Source: Bacillus sp. V3B (GTDB taxonomy: Bacteria; Bacillota; Bacilli; Bacillales; Cytobacillaceae). From it: a stretch of DNA of 64,000 nucleotides. The notes below the pieces were generated by a model. That model did no database searches. It was not told the origin of the DNA and worked only from the letters and a program-made list of their open reading frames with translations. Made by a program: the position numbers and the translations under genes. How positions within the stretch are numbered: position 1 is the first letter of the stretch; each line of letters begins with the position of its first letter. The stretch lies in contig NZ_JAETXM010000011.1 of assembly GCF_024494465.1 (NCBI RefSeq), positions 62,001 through 126,000 of the forward strand. Reading direction: 5' to 3'. Positions 1 to 7,781 of this stretch are shown piece by piece.

Positions 1-2
1 GT

Positions 3-824
3 GGAATGGGACAAGGCAATGGTAAAAGTGAAATTGAAAAAGTCCCTGTAAAGGAACAATTTGAATTAGCAGAAATGTTACAAAAAAATCCAAATCTGAA
101 GGAGATTGCTGATTGGGCGGGACGATTCAAGCAGATTGCCCATGCCAAGCAGAAGCATTTACATCATGAATCTATCGAACGCAGTGGTGTAACAATCGGA
201 AATGAAGTAGATCGTCTACTTCCAATGGAGCTTTTCAATCTGGCAATCTCACAAGCAAAAGCTGATTTTATTAGGCGTTTTGCAGAGGGTCAGACCATGA
301 TTTACGACAAAAAAGGCAAGGATACATTGAGAAAGGGCCCCATTATTCTGTGTCTGGATCAATCGGGGTCTATGAAGAAATTAGATACCCAAAGTAAAGG
401 GTTCGCTCTTGCTTTGTTGGCTATAGCTAGAAAACAAAAAAGGGATTTTGCATTGATCACATTTTCTACAAGTGCAGAAGTTAAAGTATTTCCAAAGGGG
501 AAAAGCACCACGGATGACGTAATCCAATTAGTTGGAGACTTTTTAGGTGGTGGAACAAACTTTTATGAACCTTTAAAAAAATCATTGTCACTTATTGAAG
601 AAAGCCGTTTTAAACAGGCTGATATTGTATTTGTGACGGATGGCCAAGCAAATCTTCCAGCTGATTTCATGGAAGAATTTAGGCGTACAAAGGATAAGAA
701 GAAGTTTGAATGTCTTTCAGTTTTAATTGGGGTAGAAGTTGATATTGATACAGTGGAGAAATTCTCTGATAGAATAATTGATGCTGCTGATTTCATGGAA
801 GCCAATGAGGCATTTAGCATTTAA
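3..824 (+). CDS. VWA-domain protein (ViaA/CoxE-like), 5'-truncated by window edge
   Basis: The C-terminal 270 or so residues hold a von Willebrand factor A domain. A MIDAS metal-binding motif (LDQSGSM) lies near residue 118 and a second acidic VFVTDGQAN strand near residue 210. The preceding helical part (AEMLQKNPNLKEIADWAGR) resembles ViaA/DUF2201-type proteins, which usually partner a MoxR-family AAA+ ATPase encoded just upstream; that gene would lie outside this window. The frame is open back to the first bases, so the ATG at position 6 (inside a GMGQGNG stretch) is probably internal. Function is inferred from family only: chaperone-like cofactor insertion or complex remodelling in the cytosol. 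Confidence 0.75.
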   Translation, partial: GMGQGNGKSEIEKVPVKEQFELAEMLQKNPNLKEIADWAGRFKQIAHAKQKHLHHESIERSGVTIGNEVDRLLPMELFNLAISQAKADFIRRFAEGQTMIYDKKGKDTLRKGPIILCLDQSGSMKKLDTQSKGFALALLAIARKQKRDFALITFSTSAEVKVFPKGKSTTDDVIQLVGDFLGGGTNFYEPLKKSLSLIEESRFKQADIVFVTDGQANLPADFMEEFRRTKDKKKFECLSVLIGVEVDIDTVEKFSDRIIDAADFMEANEAFSI

Positions 825-838
825 ACCATATTTAGAGG

Positions 839-875
839 AGATAAAGACTTTAGAATGATTCTAAGGTCTTTATCT
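839..875 (+). terminator. Hairpin terminator after VWA gene
   Basis: AGATAAAGAC and GTCTTTATCT arms, continued by TTAGA/TTCTAA pairing, form a near-perfect stem 15 bases after the VWA stop codon. The T-tract is weak, so termination is likely but not certain. Confidence 0.6.
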
Positions 876-967
876 AATAATATATCGATTTAGTGGTGGA
901 TAGTTGATTTTTGAGTTTCTTCCATATTTAGAGTAAATACAAAATAAGTTGTTTGAATTGTTAATTC

Positions 968-1291
968 CTAAACAGCTTTATTGTCATTTAACAACATGTT
1001 CCTATTTTTGGGTTTTTCGTAAGAAAGTTTTTGATAAATCGTGATGAGTTCGTCTAATTTCTGACTGCAACAAAGGGTGTCATGGCTATTTAATCCAGTT
1101 GTTAGCGCAACCTGGATTAATTCCTTTTTCAATTGATTGATTCTGTCCTCTAATTCATCTATCTCTATAGAAAACATAGAAAGAGGCGTCATATTGAACC
1201 AAGTAAAGAAAGATACAAAAAAGGCAAACGACGTAGAATGTAAAGTTCTAATACTATCATTATTAACCTTAAATAAATCTGCAGCTTCCAT
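968..1291 (-). CDS. Spo0E-like aspartyl-phosphate phosphatase (copy 1)
   Basis: The core (IDELEDRINQLKKELI ... SQKLDELI) matches the short Spo0E/YnzD family, whose SQxLD motif binds and dephosphorylates Spo0A~P and so delays sporulation. The family is normally 50-85 residues; this one is 107 because about 40 residues precede the core, including a hydrophobic run (FAFFVSFFTWF). A good SD (AAGGAGAG) 10 bases before the first ATG supports the long start. The C-terminal 17 residues differ from the second copy at 39.9-40.2 kb, whereas the rest is almost identical at DNA level. What the N-terminal extension does is unknown. Confidence 0.7.
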   Translation of the reverse strand: MEAADLFKVNNDSIRTLHSTSFAFFVSFFTWFNMTPLSMFSIEIDELEDRINQLKKELIQVALTTGLNSHDTLCCSQKLDELITIYQKLSYEKPKNRNMLLNDNKAV

Positions 1292-1326
1292 GTAATATAA
1301 TCTCTCCTTCTTATGAACTTACGTCA

Positions 1327-1380
1327 TCTTACGAGACAGCACGATAATATTACAGGCATGTTTGTACAAACCAAACTACA
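1327..1380 (+). repeat. 54-bp fragment of IS110 transposase gene
   Basis: This stretch matches positions about 2833-2886 inside the nearby IS110 transposase gene, including ATATTACAGGCATGTTTG, with a few substitutions. It lies between the Spo0E-like gene and the HEPN gene and is a transposition or recombination scar. Confidence 0.75.
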
Positions 1381-1783
1381 TTATCTTTGATATTTCTTCC
1401 TCCAATTTATCGTACAAGTTGGATAAAAGCTGGCTATATTGACTCTTAACTTTCTCATAAATTAGTTTAGCTTCTTCCTCATCATAAAGATGAGAGGTTT
1501 TATTACGATCTACCATCATATCAATCCATTGTTCCCCGTCTTCAATTAAGCCGTATGTAAATGCTTCTCTTATCGTTGCCCTAGGACTTTTAATTTCAGT
1601 AATCCCTGTATATTCTAAGAACATTTTCATCAACTTCCAACTTAATTCAAACGTGAACTCAAATCGCTGGATAACACCATCGAAAACAATATCAGATTCT
1701 ATTTGAATTTTTGTTGCTTCATTCAGTCTAGTACTCGCACGTTTGTAATCGTTAAGCTTCTCGTAGAGCCTTTCCTTGTTCAT
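1376..1783 (-). CDS. HepT-like HEPN-domain toxin (type VII TA)
   Basis: An all-helical protein of 135 residues of the HI0074/HEPN family. It has the motif RNKTSHLY near residue 93, which is RX4HXY: the HEPN RNase Arg and His plus the Tyr that the partner nucleotidyltransferase modifies in type VII systems. The gene follows and overlaps the MNT gene by 32 bases, the usual arrangement of MntA/HepT pairs. SD AAGAAGGGATAG precedes the chosen ATG. By family knowledge it is a ribonuclease toxin silenced by AMPylation of the Tyr. HI0074 proteins were earlier called nucleotidyltransferase substrate-binding proteins. Confidence 0.78.
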   Translation of the reverse strand: MNKERLYEKLNDYKRASTRLNEATKIQIESDIVFDGVIQRFEFTFELSWKLMKMFLEYTGITEIKSPRATIREAFTYGLIEDGEQWIDMMVDRNKTSHLYDEEEAKLIYEKVKSQYSQLLSNLYDKLEEEISKIM

Positions 1784-2102
1784 ATATAACTATCCCTTCT
1801 TTCCTAATATTGGAAATTAGTTTCTCCTTATTTAGACGATCCATAAAAACAACATCAATTTTTAACGGAGTGGGCATTTCATTAATAGCTTGTTCTATTA
1901 AGTTTTGCTGAGTATGAGAACTTTCTTTTGTAAAAACAGCTAAATCAATATCAGAGGATCTATGGTAATCACCTCTTGCTCTTGAGCCAAATAATAAAAT
2001 TTTATCTATGTGATCCTTCTTCAAGCAATAGCTTTGTAATACACTAATAAAACGTTTTGATATTCCTGTTTCATTCCATTGAGGATATATCATGTTTTTC
2101 AC
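1752..2102 (-). CDS. MntA-like minimal nucleotidyltransferase antitoxin
   Basis: A 116-residue minimal nucleotidyltransferase with the signature GSRARGDYHRSSDIDLAV (GSX10DXD) near residues 39-56 and a third acidic strand (KIDVVF) near residue 83. In characterised MntA/HepT pairs this enzyme transfers AMP to the HEPN toxin tyrosine and so blocks its RNase activity. It is first in a two-gene operon with a 32-base overlap into the HEPN gene, which suggests translational coupling. SD GGTGAAAAAC precedes the ATG. Both genes look intact. Confidence 0.8.
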   Translation of the reverse strand: MKNMIYPQWNETGISKRFISVLQSYCLKKDHIDKILLFGSRARGDYHRSSDIDLAVFTKESSHTQQNLIEQAINEMPTPLKIDVVFMDRLNKEKLISNIRKEGIVIYEQGKALREA

Positions 2103-2194
2103 CTCAATCCTTTATAGCAACTTACAATAATTTTAACATAAATATCCAAATTATGTTTGAGTTCTTCTTCAACTAAATGGTCCTTTCATATTAT

Positions 2195-2238
2195 AAGGTC
2201 AATCAGAAAAGAAAAAATTTCTGGTTGACCATTTTTTA
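2195..2238 (+). terminator. Terminator-like hairpin upstream of IS110 leader
   Basis: GGTCAATCAGAAA pairs with TTTCTGGTTGACC (one G-T pair) and is followed by ATTTTTTAT. No plus-strand gene ends just upstream, so it may shield the insertion element from read-through. Confidence 0.5.
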
Positions 2239-2244
2239 TATCGA

Positions 2245-2436
2245 TATATGATTACGGTAGCTGGGGTAGAACGTAATGGCCCTTGGGACTCGATCCCGTC
2301 CGTTAAACAGTTCACCCCCTACTTGTAGAAACATGATTGAGGCTGGTCGGGACAATGATCTCGTATAACAAGCGAAGCTATGATACTACATGGAGGAATA
2401 GGGGTTAACGGTTAATAGATTTTCAGGAGGGGATAA
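2245..2436 (+). ncRNA. Candidate IS110 bridge-RNA leader region
   Basis: The roughly 190 bases before the IS110 transposase start have no gene but show pairing potential: GGGGTAGAAC with the later GTTCACCCCC, and GGGA/TCCC inside it. IS110-group elements are known to encode a bridge RNA in the noncoding end upstream of the transposase. The assignment rests on position and visible pairing only, and the element is decayed. Confidence 0.35.
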
Positions 2437-3139
2437 ATGATGAATCCAGTCATAGGTCTGGATGTGGCAAAAGGTGAAAGTCAGGTTCAAGCAAAAAGCA
2501 GCCGTACAAAAAGAGCTTCAAAGTAGCACATACTCTTGAAGGGTTAAATTGTCTTTTAGATTTTATTAGAGAAGTAGAAGATGTATCAGGAGGACGGCCT
2601 CCCATAATATTAGAATCAACTGGACATTATCACACACCTATTGTGCAATATTTCGAGGACAGAGGGTACTTACTGATTATCGTGAACCCTCTCATATCAT
2701 ATCGGGCTAAGAGTTCTAGTTTACGTAAGGTAAAGACTGATATTATTGACGCTCATCACCTCTGTGATTTGTATTATAAAGAGGACTTAGAGCCTTACAA
2801 ACAACGAGGAATCCAACTTTTAAACCTTCGTAATCTTACAAGACAACACGAAAATATTACAGGCATGTTTGTACAAATCAAACTGCAATTTCAGGCAGTT
2901 CTGGATCAAGTATTTCCTGAATACTGTGGAGTTTTTGGAGCCTTATATTCGGATGTTTCTTTACTGACTTTACAAGCATTTCCTACTTCAGAAGAAATCT
3001 TGGAAGCAGGCGAAGAAACCATTGCTAACAAAATAAAAGAGTTTTGTAAAAGTCGTTCACAACAATGGGCAAACAGTCAGGCAGAAAAACTAATGGCTGC
3101 CGCAGCTCAAAACCCATTTCAGAAAGCCTTATATAATAG
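2437..3139 (+). pseudogene. IS110-family transposase, frameshifted and 3'-truncated
   Basis: The reading starts MNPVIGLDVAKGESQVQ, the first Asp strand of the DEDD (RuvC-like) domain. It stops early near position 2526 and continues in the next frame with KQPYKKSFKVAHTLEGLN, ESTGHYHTPIVQ and VKTDIIDAHHLC, the family's further acidic motifs. The coding sense ends where an IS6-family terminus begins at 3140; the C-terminal Tnp domain with the catalytic Ser is gone and is not found on the other side. SD AGGAGGGGATAA precedes the start. The element is dead. Confidence 0.85.
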
Positions 3140-4008
3140 GGTTCTGGTGCAAAAATTTCAAACCACTTGTAAGTAATCTTTGAATCTTGGACATACTGAA
3201 TACTGATACTAGTACTCTAAAAAAGGACGTGATTAGTATGGAAAAGCAAAATCTATTCAAATGGAAACATGATCAACCTGATCTTATTTTATTAACCGTA
3301 AGATGGTAACTGCGGTACAACCTCAGTTTTCGTGATTTAGTCGAAATGATGGAAGAACGTGGCTTATCGATGGCTCATATAACCATTATGCGTTGGGCGC
3401 ATCAATATGGACCTGAATTAGATGAACGAGTACGACGTTATCTTAAGAAAACCAATGATTCCTGGAGAGTCGATGAAACCTATGTGAAAGTCAAAGATCA
3501 ATGGATGTATCTGTATCGTGCCGTTGATTCAGAAGGGAATACCATTGATTTTTATTTAAGTAAAGTAAGAAATAAACAAGCAGCCAAGCGCCTTTTTAAG
3601 AAAACCTTGGCTTTTTCGCACGTTTCTAAGCCTCGTGAGATAACGGTAGACAAGAACCCGGCTTATCCCATCGCTATCCAAGAGTTAAGAGAAGAAAAGC
3701 AGATGCCTGAAGGCATTCAACTAAGGCAAGTTAAATATCTAAACAATATCGTGGAGCCGGATCATCGCTTTATTAAAAAACGAATTCGCCCGATACTTGG
3801 ATTAAAATCCTTACGGTCTGCCAAACGAATTATTGAGGGGATAGAGGCTATGCACATGATCAAAAAAGGACAGATTCCCCAAAGGGAGAAGTCTGTCCAA
3901 AATCAAAAAGAATTCATCCATCAACTGTTTGGACTAGTTGCATAGGACCAGGGGTCACTAGAAATCTTTCGCTTTTTTATGTTTTCTTCAAGTATTTGCA
4001 CCAGAACC
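3140..4008 (+). mobile_element. IS6-family insertion sequence, copy A (869 bp)
   Basis: Bounded by GGTTCTGGTGCAAA at the left and TTTGCACCAGAACC at the right, perfect 14-base inverted ends. It contains one transposase gene. The flanking 8-mers do not match, so no target duplication remains. It truncates the IS110 gene on its left, and the sequence to the right is unrelated, which fits an adjacent deletion or recombination. Confidence 0.85.
3238..3945 (+). pseudogene. IS6-family DDE transposase with in-frame stop
   Basis: About 236 codons from MEKQNLFKWKHDQPDL to HQLFGLVA. The DDE triad is visible: WRVDETYVKV, ITVDKNPAYP and NNIVEPDHRFIKKR. A TAA at 3307-3309 replaces the Tyr codon of the family's RWYLRYNLSFRDL segment, so only a protein restarting at an internal Met (3346) lacking the N-terminal part could be made. 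SD AAGGACGTG lies before the ATG. Confidence 0.85.
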
Positions 4009-4182
4009 AAAATATTTTCTCATAATGTACTCCAAATGGTAAACAATATGACAAATGAGGTTGGTCGACGTGACTCAACAGACTTATCATACATAGTTGC
4101 AAAAAAGGAATGGGAGTATGATAATCCATGATCACTTGTCGATTACAAGAAACATGAAAAAATAAAGGATTGAGGTGAAGGT

Positions 4183-5406
4183 ATGAAGGTTGAAAAGGGT
4201 ATTGGATTTAAACATGTATTTTCAGATTTTTTTAGGGATATGAATCTTCAGAACTTTGGCGCAGGGCTTGTAGCGGGTATCTTCGGTTTAAGTGCAGGGG
4301 CTATTTTTCTGAGTGCAGGTACCGCTGGTGGTCTGGGAACCGATTTCATTATGATTTGGGTCACTAGCTTTTATTTAATCAATGGATTATTTGGAATACT
4401 TGTGCCAGCTTATTACAGACTACCGATACCAATGGCTAATTCAATCCCCGGTGCCCTTTTATTTGTGGCGATTATTCCAGTCGTAGGGGTTGGACCAGCG
4501 TTAGGGGCAACCTTAATTGCAGGATTTCTATCATTTCTAGTTGGACTTTCTGGTGCAATGAAACATGTTATGCGTTTTACCCCGGCACCGATTGTCATGG
4601 GTATGATTGGCGGAGTGCTTTTGAAATTTGGTTTAAATTTAGTGGAACCGTTTGAGAGTGCAATAGTACCAGCGATCATTATGATTGGAGCATTTGCGTT
4701 GACGATGAAATTTCTTCCTAAATTTCCAGCAGTACTTGGTGCTTTAATTGCCGGTATTATCTATCTTTTGGTGATTGGTGTTAGCTTTGCAGATGTCGAA
4801 TTTGCCATAGATTATCCAAGGTTTGTCTTACCAGAATTTTCGCTCTATGCTTTCCTTGCTTATGGTCTGCCGTTAACAATTATTTTAATAGGTGTGGAAA
4901 CTCCAGCAGGCGTTGGTTTGGTTAAATCAGGTGGATACAAAGAGGTTCCAGCAAATGGGATCACAGCTATCAATGGGTTCGCAACGATGGTTTCCGCATT
5001 CTTCACCCTTCATAGTACATGTATTGCAGCACCAATGACGGGTATTTGTGCCTCTCGCGATGCAGGGGATAGAGATAAGAGATGGGTCGCTGCGGTTATC
5101 GTTGGTATCATTTTTGTGTCAAGTGCTGTTTTTTATAGTGGGATCATCGCAATTTTCGGAGCAACACCACCGTATTTTGTTGCTATTATTGCAGGGCTTG
5201 CTTTAGCAAAAGTGCTAGCTTCTGCCATCGGGACAGCTGTGGGCGGTGAAACACATCAATTAGGTGGGTTATTTGCTTTCTTAATCGCAGCATCTGGTAT
5301 CCAGCTGTTTTCCATCGGTGCGTCTTTTTGGGCTCTCGTTTTTGGGATAGCCATATCTCTTCTTGTGGAAACGAAAGACTTTAAATTTGGCAATAAAATG
5401 TTTTGA
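4183..5406 (+). CDS. BenE-type aromatic-acid/proton symporter family membrane protein
   Basis: A 407-residue integral membrane protein with about 11-12 hydrophobic segments starting near residue 25, matching the BenE/benzoate-H+ symporter family within the nucleobase-transporter fold. The conserved half-helix regions GAIFLSAG, SIPGALL and the late ASRDAGDRDKRW loop are visible. BenE members import benzoate-like acids; the substrate here is unknown, although phenylacetate and extradiol genes occur in the same window. SD GAGGTGAAGGT sits right before the ATG. It stands alone between mobile-element debris and appears intact. Confidence 0.75.
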   Translation: MKVEKGIGFKHVFSDFFRDMNLQNFGAGLVAGIFGLSAGAIFLSAGTAGGLGTDFIMIWVTSFYLINGLFGILVPAYYRLPIPMANSIPGALLFVAIIPVVGVGPALGATLIAGFLSFLVGLSGAMKHVMRFTPAPIVMGMIGGVLLKFGLNLVEPFESAIVPAIIMIGAFALTMKFLPKFPAVLGALIAGIIYLLVIGVSFADVEFAIDYPRFVLPEFSLYAFLAYGLPLTIILIGVETPAGVGLVKSGGYKEVPANGITAINGFATMVSAFFTLHSTCIAAPMTGICASRDAGDRDKRWVAAVIVGIIFVSSAVFYSGIIAIFGATPPYFVAIIAGLALAKVLASAIGTAVGGETHQLGGLFAFLIAASGIQLFSIGASFWALVFGIAISLLVETKDFKFGNKMF

Positions 5407-5467
5407 CCCATGTTTGATATCGTATTTTTCTATCAAGTCCCACATCGCACAAGGTAATTTATTTTAC

Positions 5468-5593
5468 TTACTTCTTCTTGTTGTCCTTGTTGTTCTGGCT
5501 CTGCTCGATCTTCTTCTGCGTCTCCTTCGAGATCTTGATCTTTATGTTAGACCCGATGTCGTTCGGCTCCGACTTGCCGTCCTTCTTACTCAT
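5468..5593 (-). CDS. 41-residue GC-rich basic/acidic hydrophilic protein
   Basis: A small frame missed by length filters. It begins MSKKDGKSEPND, continues IGSNIKIKISKETQ and ends NNKDNKKK. SD AAAGGA lies 8 bases upstream of the ATG. The codons use many G/C third positions (AAG, AAC, GAC, ATC, GAG), unlike the AT-rich neighbours, which points to a foreign origin. The product would be highly charged, soluble and without cysteines. I do not recognise the family. Its place beside plasmid-like fragments suggests a plasmid passenger. Confidence 0.5.
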   Translation of the reverse strand: MSKKDGKSEPNDIGSNIKIKISKETQKKIEQSQNNKDNKKK

Positions 5594-5701
5594 GTGGGTT
5601 CCTTTCATTCTTGTCTTGGGGGGCTTTCCCCTGCTGACATGAACAACTCTAGCACGCTCACGCCACCCGTCAAAGCTGAAACGGTGTGACCTACCTCACA
5701 C

Positions 5702-5883
5702 TCATTCCTCCATCAAATCAGTTAACAAATTTTCCAATCGTTCAACTCTATCTGTCATTTTTTCCATAGCTTAAATGTTTTTTGCAATGATCATTTCCAG
5801 TCGCATTCTTCTTTCAGTTATTTCTTTTTCATGTGCCATTTTTTCACTGCAATTGGGTCTATGTTTTTTAAAAATATGTCCAT
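5702..5883 (-). pseudogene. Plasmid-type small protein, frameshifted
   Basis: An excellent SD (AAGGAGAGATAA) and ATG open a frame MDIFLKNIDPIAVKKW that stops after 21 codons. The next frame carries AHEKEITERRMRLEMI, another stop, then MEKMTDRVERLENLLTDLMEE, a coiled-coil end. From memory this pattern (short N-terminal strand, then coiled coil) resembles small plasmid relaxosome or mobilisation accessory proteins, with a middle section deleted here. It is clearly broken. Confidence 0.45.
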
Positions 5884-5962
5884 GATTTATCTCTCCTTTT
5901 GAACAAAAAACAATTTCGGGCTTACCACTATCTAAAAAGAGAAAAGAGCATAGGGAAAAACT

Positions 5963-6006
5963 GATATCACCGAGGGTGATATACTAGGCAAAGCCTAGTG
6001 TTTTTA
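5963..6006 (+). terminator. Two tandem hairpins, second with T-tract
   Basis: ATATCACC-GAG-GGTGATAT is followed one base later by ACTAGGC-AAA-GCCTAGT and GTTTTT. The second looks like a rho-independent terminator. Two adjacent tight hairpins are also common at replication or transfer origins of small plasmids, so the role is open. Confidence 0.5.
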
Positions 6007-6211
6007 CGATATTATGAAAACTCTCTAAATGCTCCCTTCGTGGTCACTGAATTAGTCCTGAGTGTCCCCTTTGTGGTTCGATCTTTAGACCTAAAATGTC
6101 CCCTTCACCTCCCTAGGTGGGCTGATTGTGCTCACCTGTTTTTCATTATTTTTGATAAAAAAAGAGAAGAGAGAAACCAAAGTCCCCTTCTCTTTTTTTG
6201 TTTGTTTTTTA

Positions 6212-6420
6212 TTATTCTTTTCTATGTTTTTTGCGATAGTTAGCGATATTTCTACTTAAAGCTTCGCCTGTATTTTGTCCAATTTGGTACGTTCGTTTTA
6301 CTGTTTTTACGGATGGATTGTTGCGAACTTTATTAGAAACAATTTGTCCTAGATGTCGAGTTTCCCTATCCGTTCTTTTTTCTTCTAGGGGTATGGAAAC
6401 GATTCTGGATTTCAGGGGCC
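6212..6420 (-). pseudogene. C-terminal fragment of a plasmid-like gene
   Basis: An open minus-strand frame without a start codon reads ...RHLGQIVSNKVRNNPSV KTVKRTYQIGQNTGEALSRN and ends ANYRKKHRKE. It is basic and helical, like the tails of plasmid replication or mobilisation proteins; I cannot name the family. A hairpin of AGAGAAGGG-type sequence and a T-rich stretch follow the stop. The upstream part is missing beyond about 6425. Confidence 0.4.
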
Positions 6421-6741
6421 ACTATGGGGGTAAATACCATTTAATCAATTTTGAGAAGTGTATTTGAGAAGCTTTAAACCTTGAAAATCAATAAATCATT
6501 ACATTATCAATAGGGTACACTCTATTGATAGTAATCGAAAAAGCATTTGGACCGTTCTAAAATCTAGTTTGTAAAGTTATGTGCAAATTACCTTGTCAAA
6601 AATACGCAAAATAAAATGTAAAGTGACAAGCTAGCAATCTCTCATAACTGACGTAACAAAAGTATGTAACAATATCATTTGTAACAATACTTGTAAAGGG
6701 ATATTTTTGATACAATATATGTTACGGGGGAGAGGATACAT
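6421..6741. other. Noncoding 320-bp spacer
   Basis: AT-rich, no supported frame on either strand. TGTAACAATA-type repeats occur at 6665-6700 just before a truncated recombinase start, plausibly the remains of its resolution site. Confidence 0.5.
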
Positions 6742-6795
6742 ATGAAATTTGGATACATGGATTTTGGTGCAAAAACTTCAACACAACCTCTATAA
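6742..6795 (+). pseudogene. Recombinase start fused to an IS6-family end
   Basis: A good SD (GGGGGAGAGG) and ATG begin MKFGY, the first residues of a serine recombinase, then run straight into TTTTGGTGCAAAAACTTCAA, an IS6-family terminus lacking its outermost bases. The rest of the recombinase is missing. A similar start fragment occurs at 27354. Confidence 0.6.
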
Positions 6796-6843
6796 AATTA
6801 ATATTTATTAAATAACACTGATTCTTGGATCTATAAATTAACA

Positions 6844-7494
6844 TCACTGTACATTTTCTAACCGACTTTTTTCTATTATATTGTCTTTCTCATATTCTTT
6901 CACAAATTTATAAAAAGCATTCTTTTTAATATTCAGTTGTTTCATAGCCTTTGTTGCGGTGATTTCACCATTTTTCCATGCAGCATATACTTCTCCAAAA
7001 TTTTCGGGTATTGGATTTTTAGGTCGCCCAAATTTTACTCCCTTTTTTAAAGCAATATCAATTCCTTCTCTTTGGCGAGTACGAATCTTCTCACGTTCTT
7101 CTTCGGCCATCCATGATAAGATTTGCAAGACAAGATCAGCGATTAAAGAACCTAAATTATCTTTATTTTTTGTGGTATCTAATAAAGGCATATCGAGTAC
7201 AACAATATCAACGCCTTTCTCTTTGGTCAGCTCTCGCCATTCGCTTAAAATCTCCTCTTTATTTCTGCCGAAGCGATCTAACGAATGGACATATAAAATA
7301 TCTCCTTCACGTAATATTTCTTTCAATAACTGGTAGCGAGGACGGTCAAAATTTTTCCCCGATTGTTTATCTGTATAAATATCACGTTCATCTATACCCA
7401 TTTGTAACAAAGATTCTCTTTGACGAGCTTCATTTTGATCTTTGGTACTAACTCGTTCATATCCGAATTTTTTACTCGGCATTTTTGCACTCAC
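6844..7494 (-). CDS. Serine recombinase (resolvase/invertase family)
   Basis: 216 residues. The N-terminal catalytic domain has the nucleophile context YERVSTKDQ (Ser near residue 16), LYVHSLDRFGRN with the conserved SLDRFGR arginines near residue 73, and a long E-helix (EEEREKIRTRQREGI). The C-terminal part ends with a helix-turn-helix (ATKAMKQLNIKKNAFYKFV). This size fits Tn3-type resolvases or plasmid multimer-resolution enzymes, which cut and rejoin DNA through a phosphoserine link. Direct repeats just upstream of the start look like res subsites. No cognate transposase is adjacent, so a plasmid or relic-transposon origin is likely. Confidence 0.85.
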   Translation of the reverse strand: MSAKMPSKKFGYERVSTKDQNEARQRESLLQMGIDERDIYTDKQSGKNFDRPRYQLLKEILREGDILYVHSLDRFGRNKEEILSEWRELTKEKGVDIVVLDMPLLDTTKNKDNLGSLIADLVLQILSWMAEEEREKIRTRQREGIDIALKKGVKFGRPKNPIPENFGEVYAAWKNGEITATKAMKQLNIKKNAFYKFVKEYEKDNIIEKSRLENVQ

Positions 7495-7553
7495 TCCTAT
7501 CCAATTTTTTCCATTTTACCAAAGATACGTTTAAAAAACTATATACCTATTAA

Positions 7554-7603
7554 TAAACGTTTATTAAGTAATTTTAAATATTTTTAAACGCTTATTTAAG
7601 TAT
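7554..7603 (-). promoter_or_regulatory. Direct repeats, putative res subsites
   Basis: TAAACGTTTATTAAGTA and TAAACGCTTATTTAAGTA are near-identical, start 31 bases apart and lie 60-110 bases upstream of the recombinase start. Resolvases bind multiple subsites at this location and repress their own promoter. Confidence 0.45.
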
Positions 7604-7781
7604 ATAAAAGATTAGATTTTTGTGTCCTAGAAAAGTATACTTTTTAAAATAGGGTGAATTAAAGATAGACTAAATAATAGTCAATGTGAGAGATGGGAAG
7701 TTCCTGCATTTGGACTAAATCTAAGCAGGAAAAATCAACAATACCTAGTTTATTCACTTTCTACATCTTATATCTTCCACG

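Noticed and set aside
4413..4679. Minus-strand frame inside the BenE-type gene
   Set aside because: Shadow of a clear membrane-protein gene; no SD and proline/isoleucine-rich composition caused by reading the opposite strand.
5363..5689. 108-codon plus-strand frame
   Set aside because: It is the complement of the GC-rich 41-codon minus-strand gene and overlaps the end of the transporter; its leucine/arginine-rich reading is an artefact.
7113..7451. Two plus-strand frames opposite the serine recombinase
   Set aside because: The minus-strand frame has all catalytic motifs; the plus frames have none.
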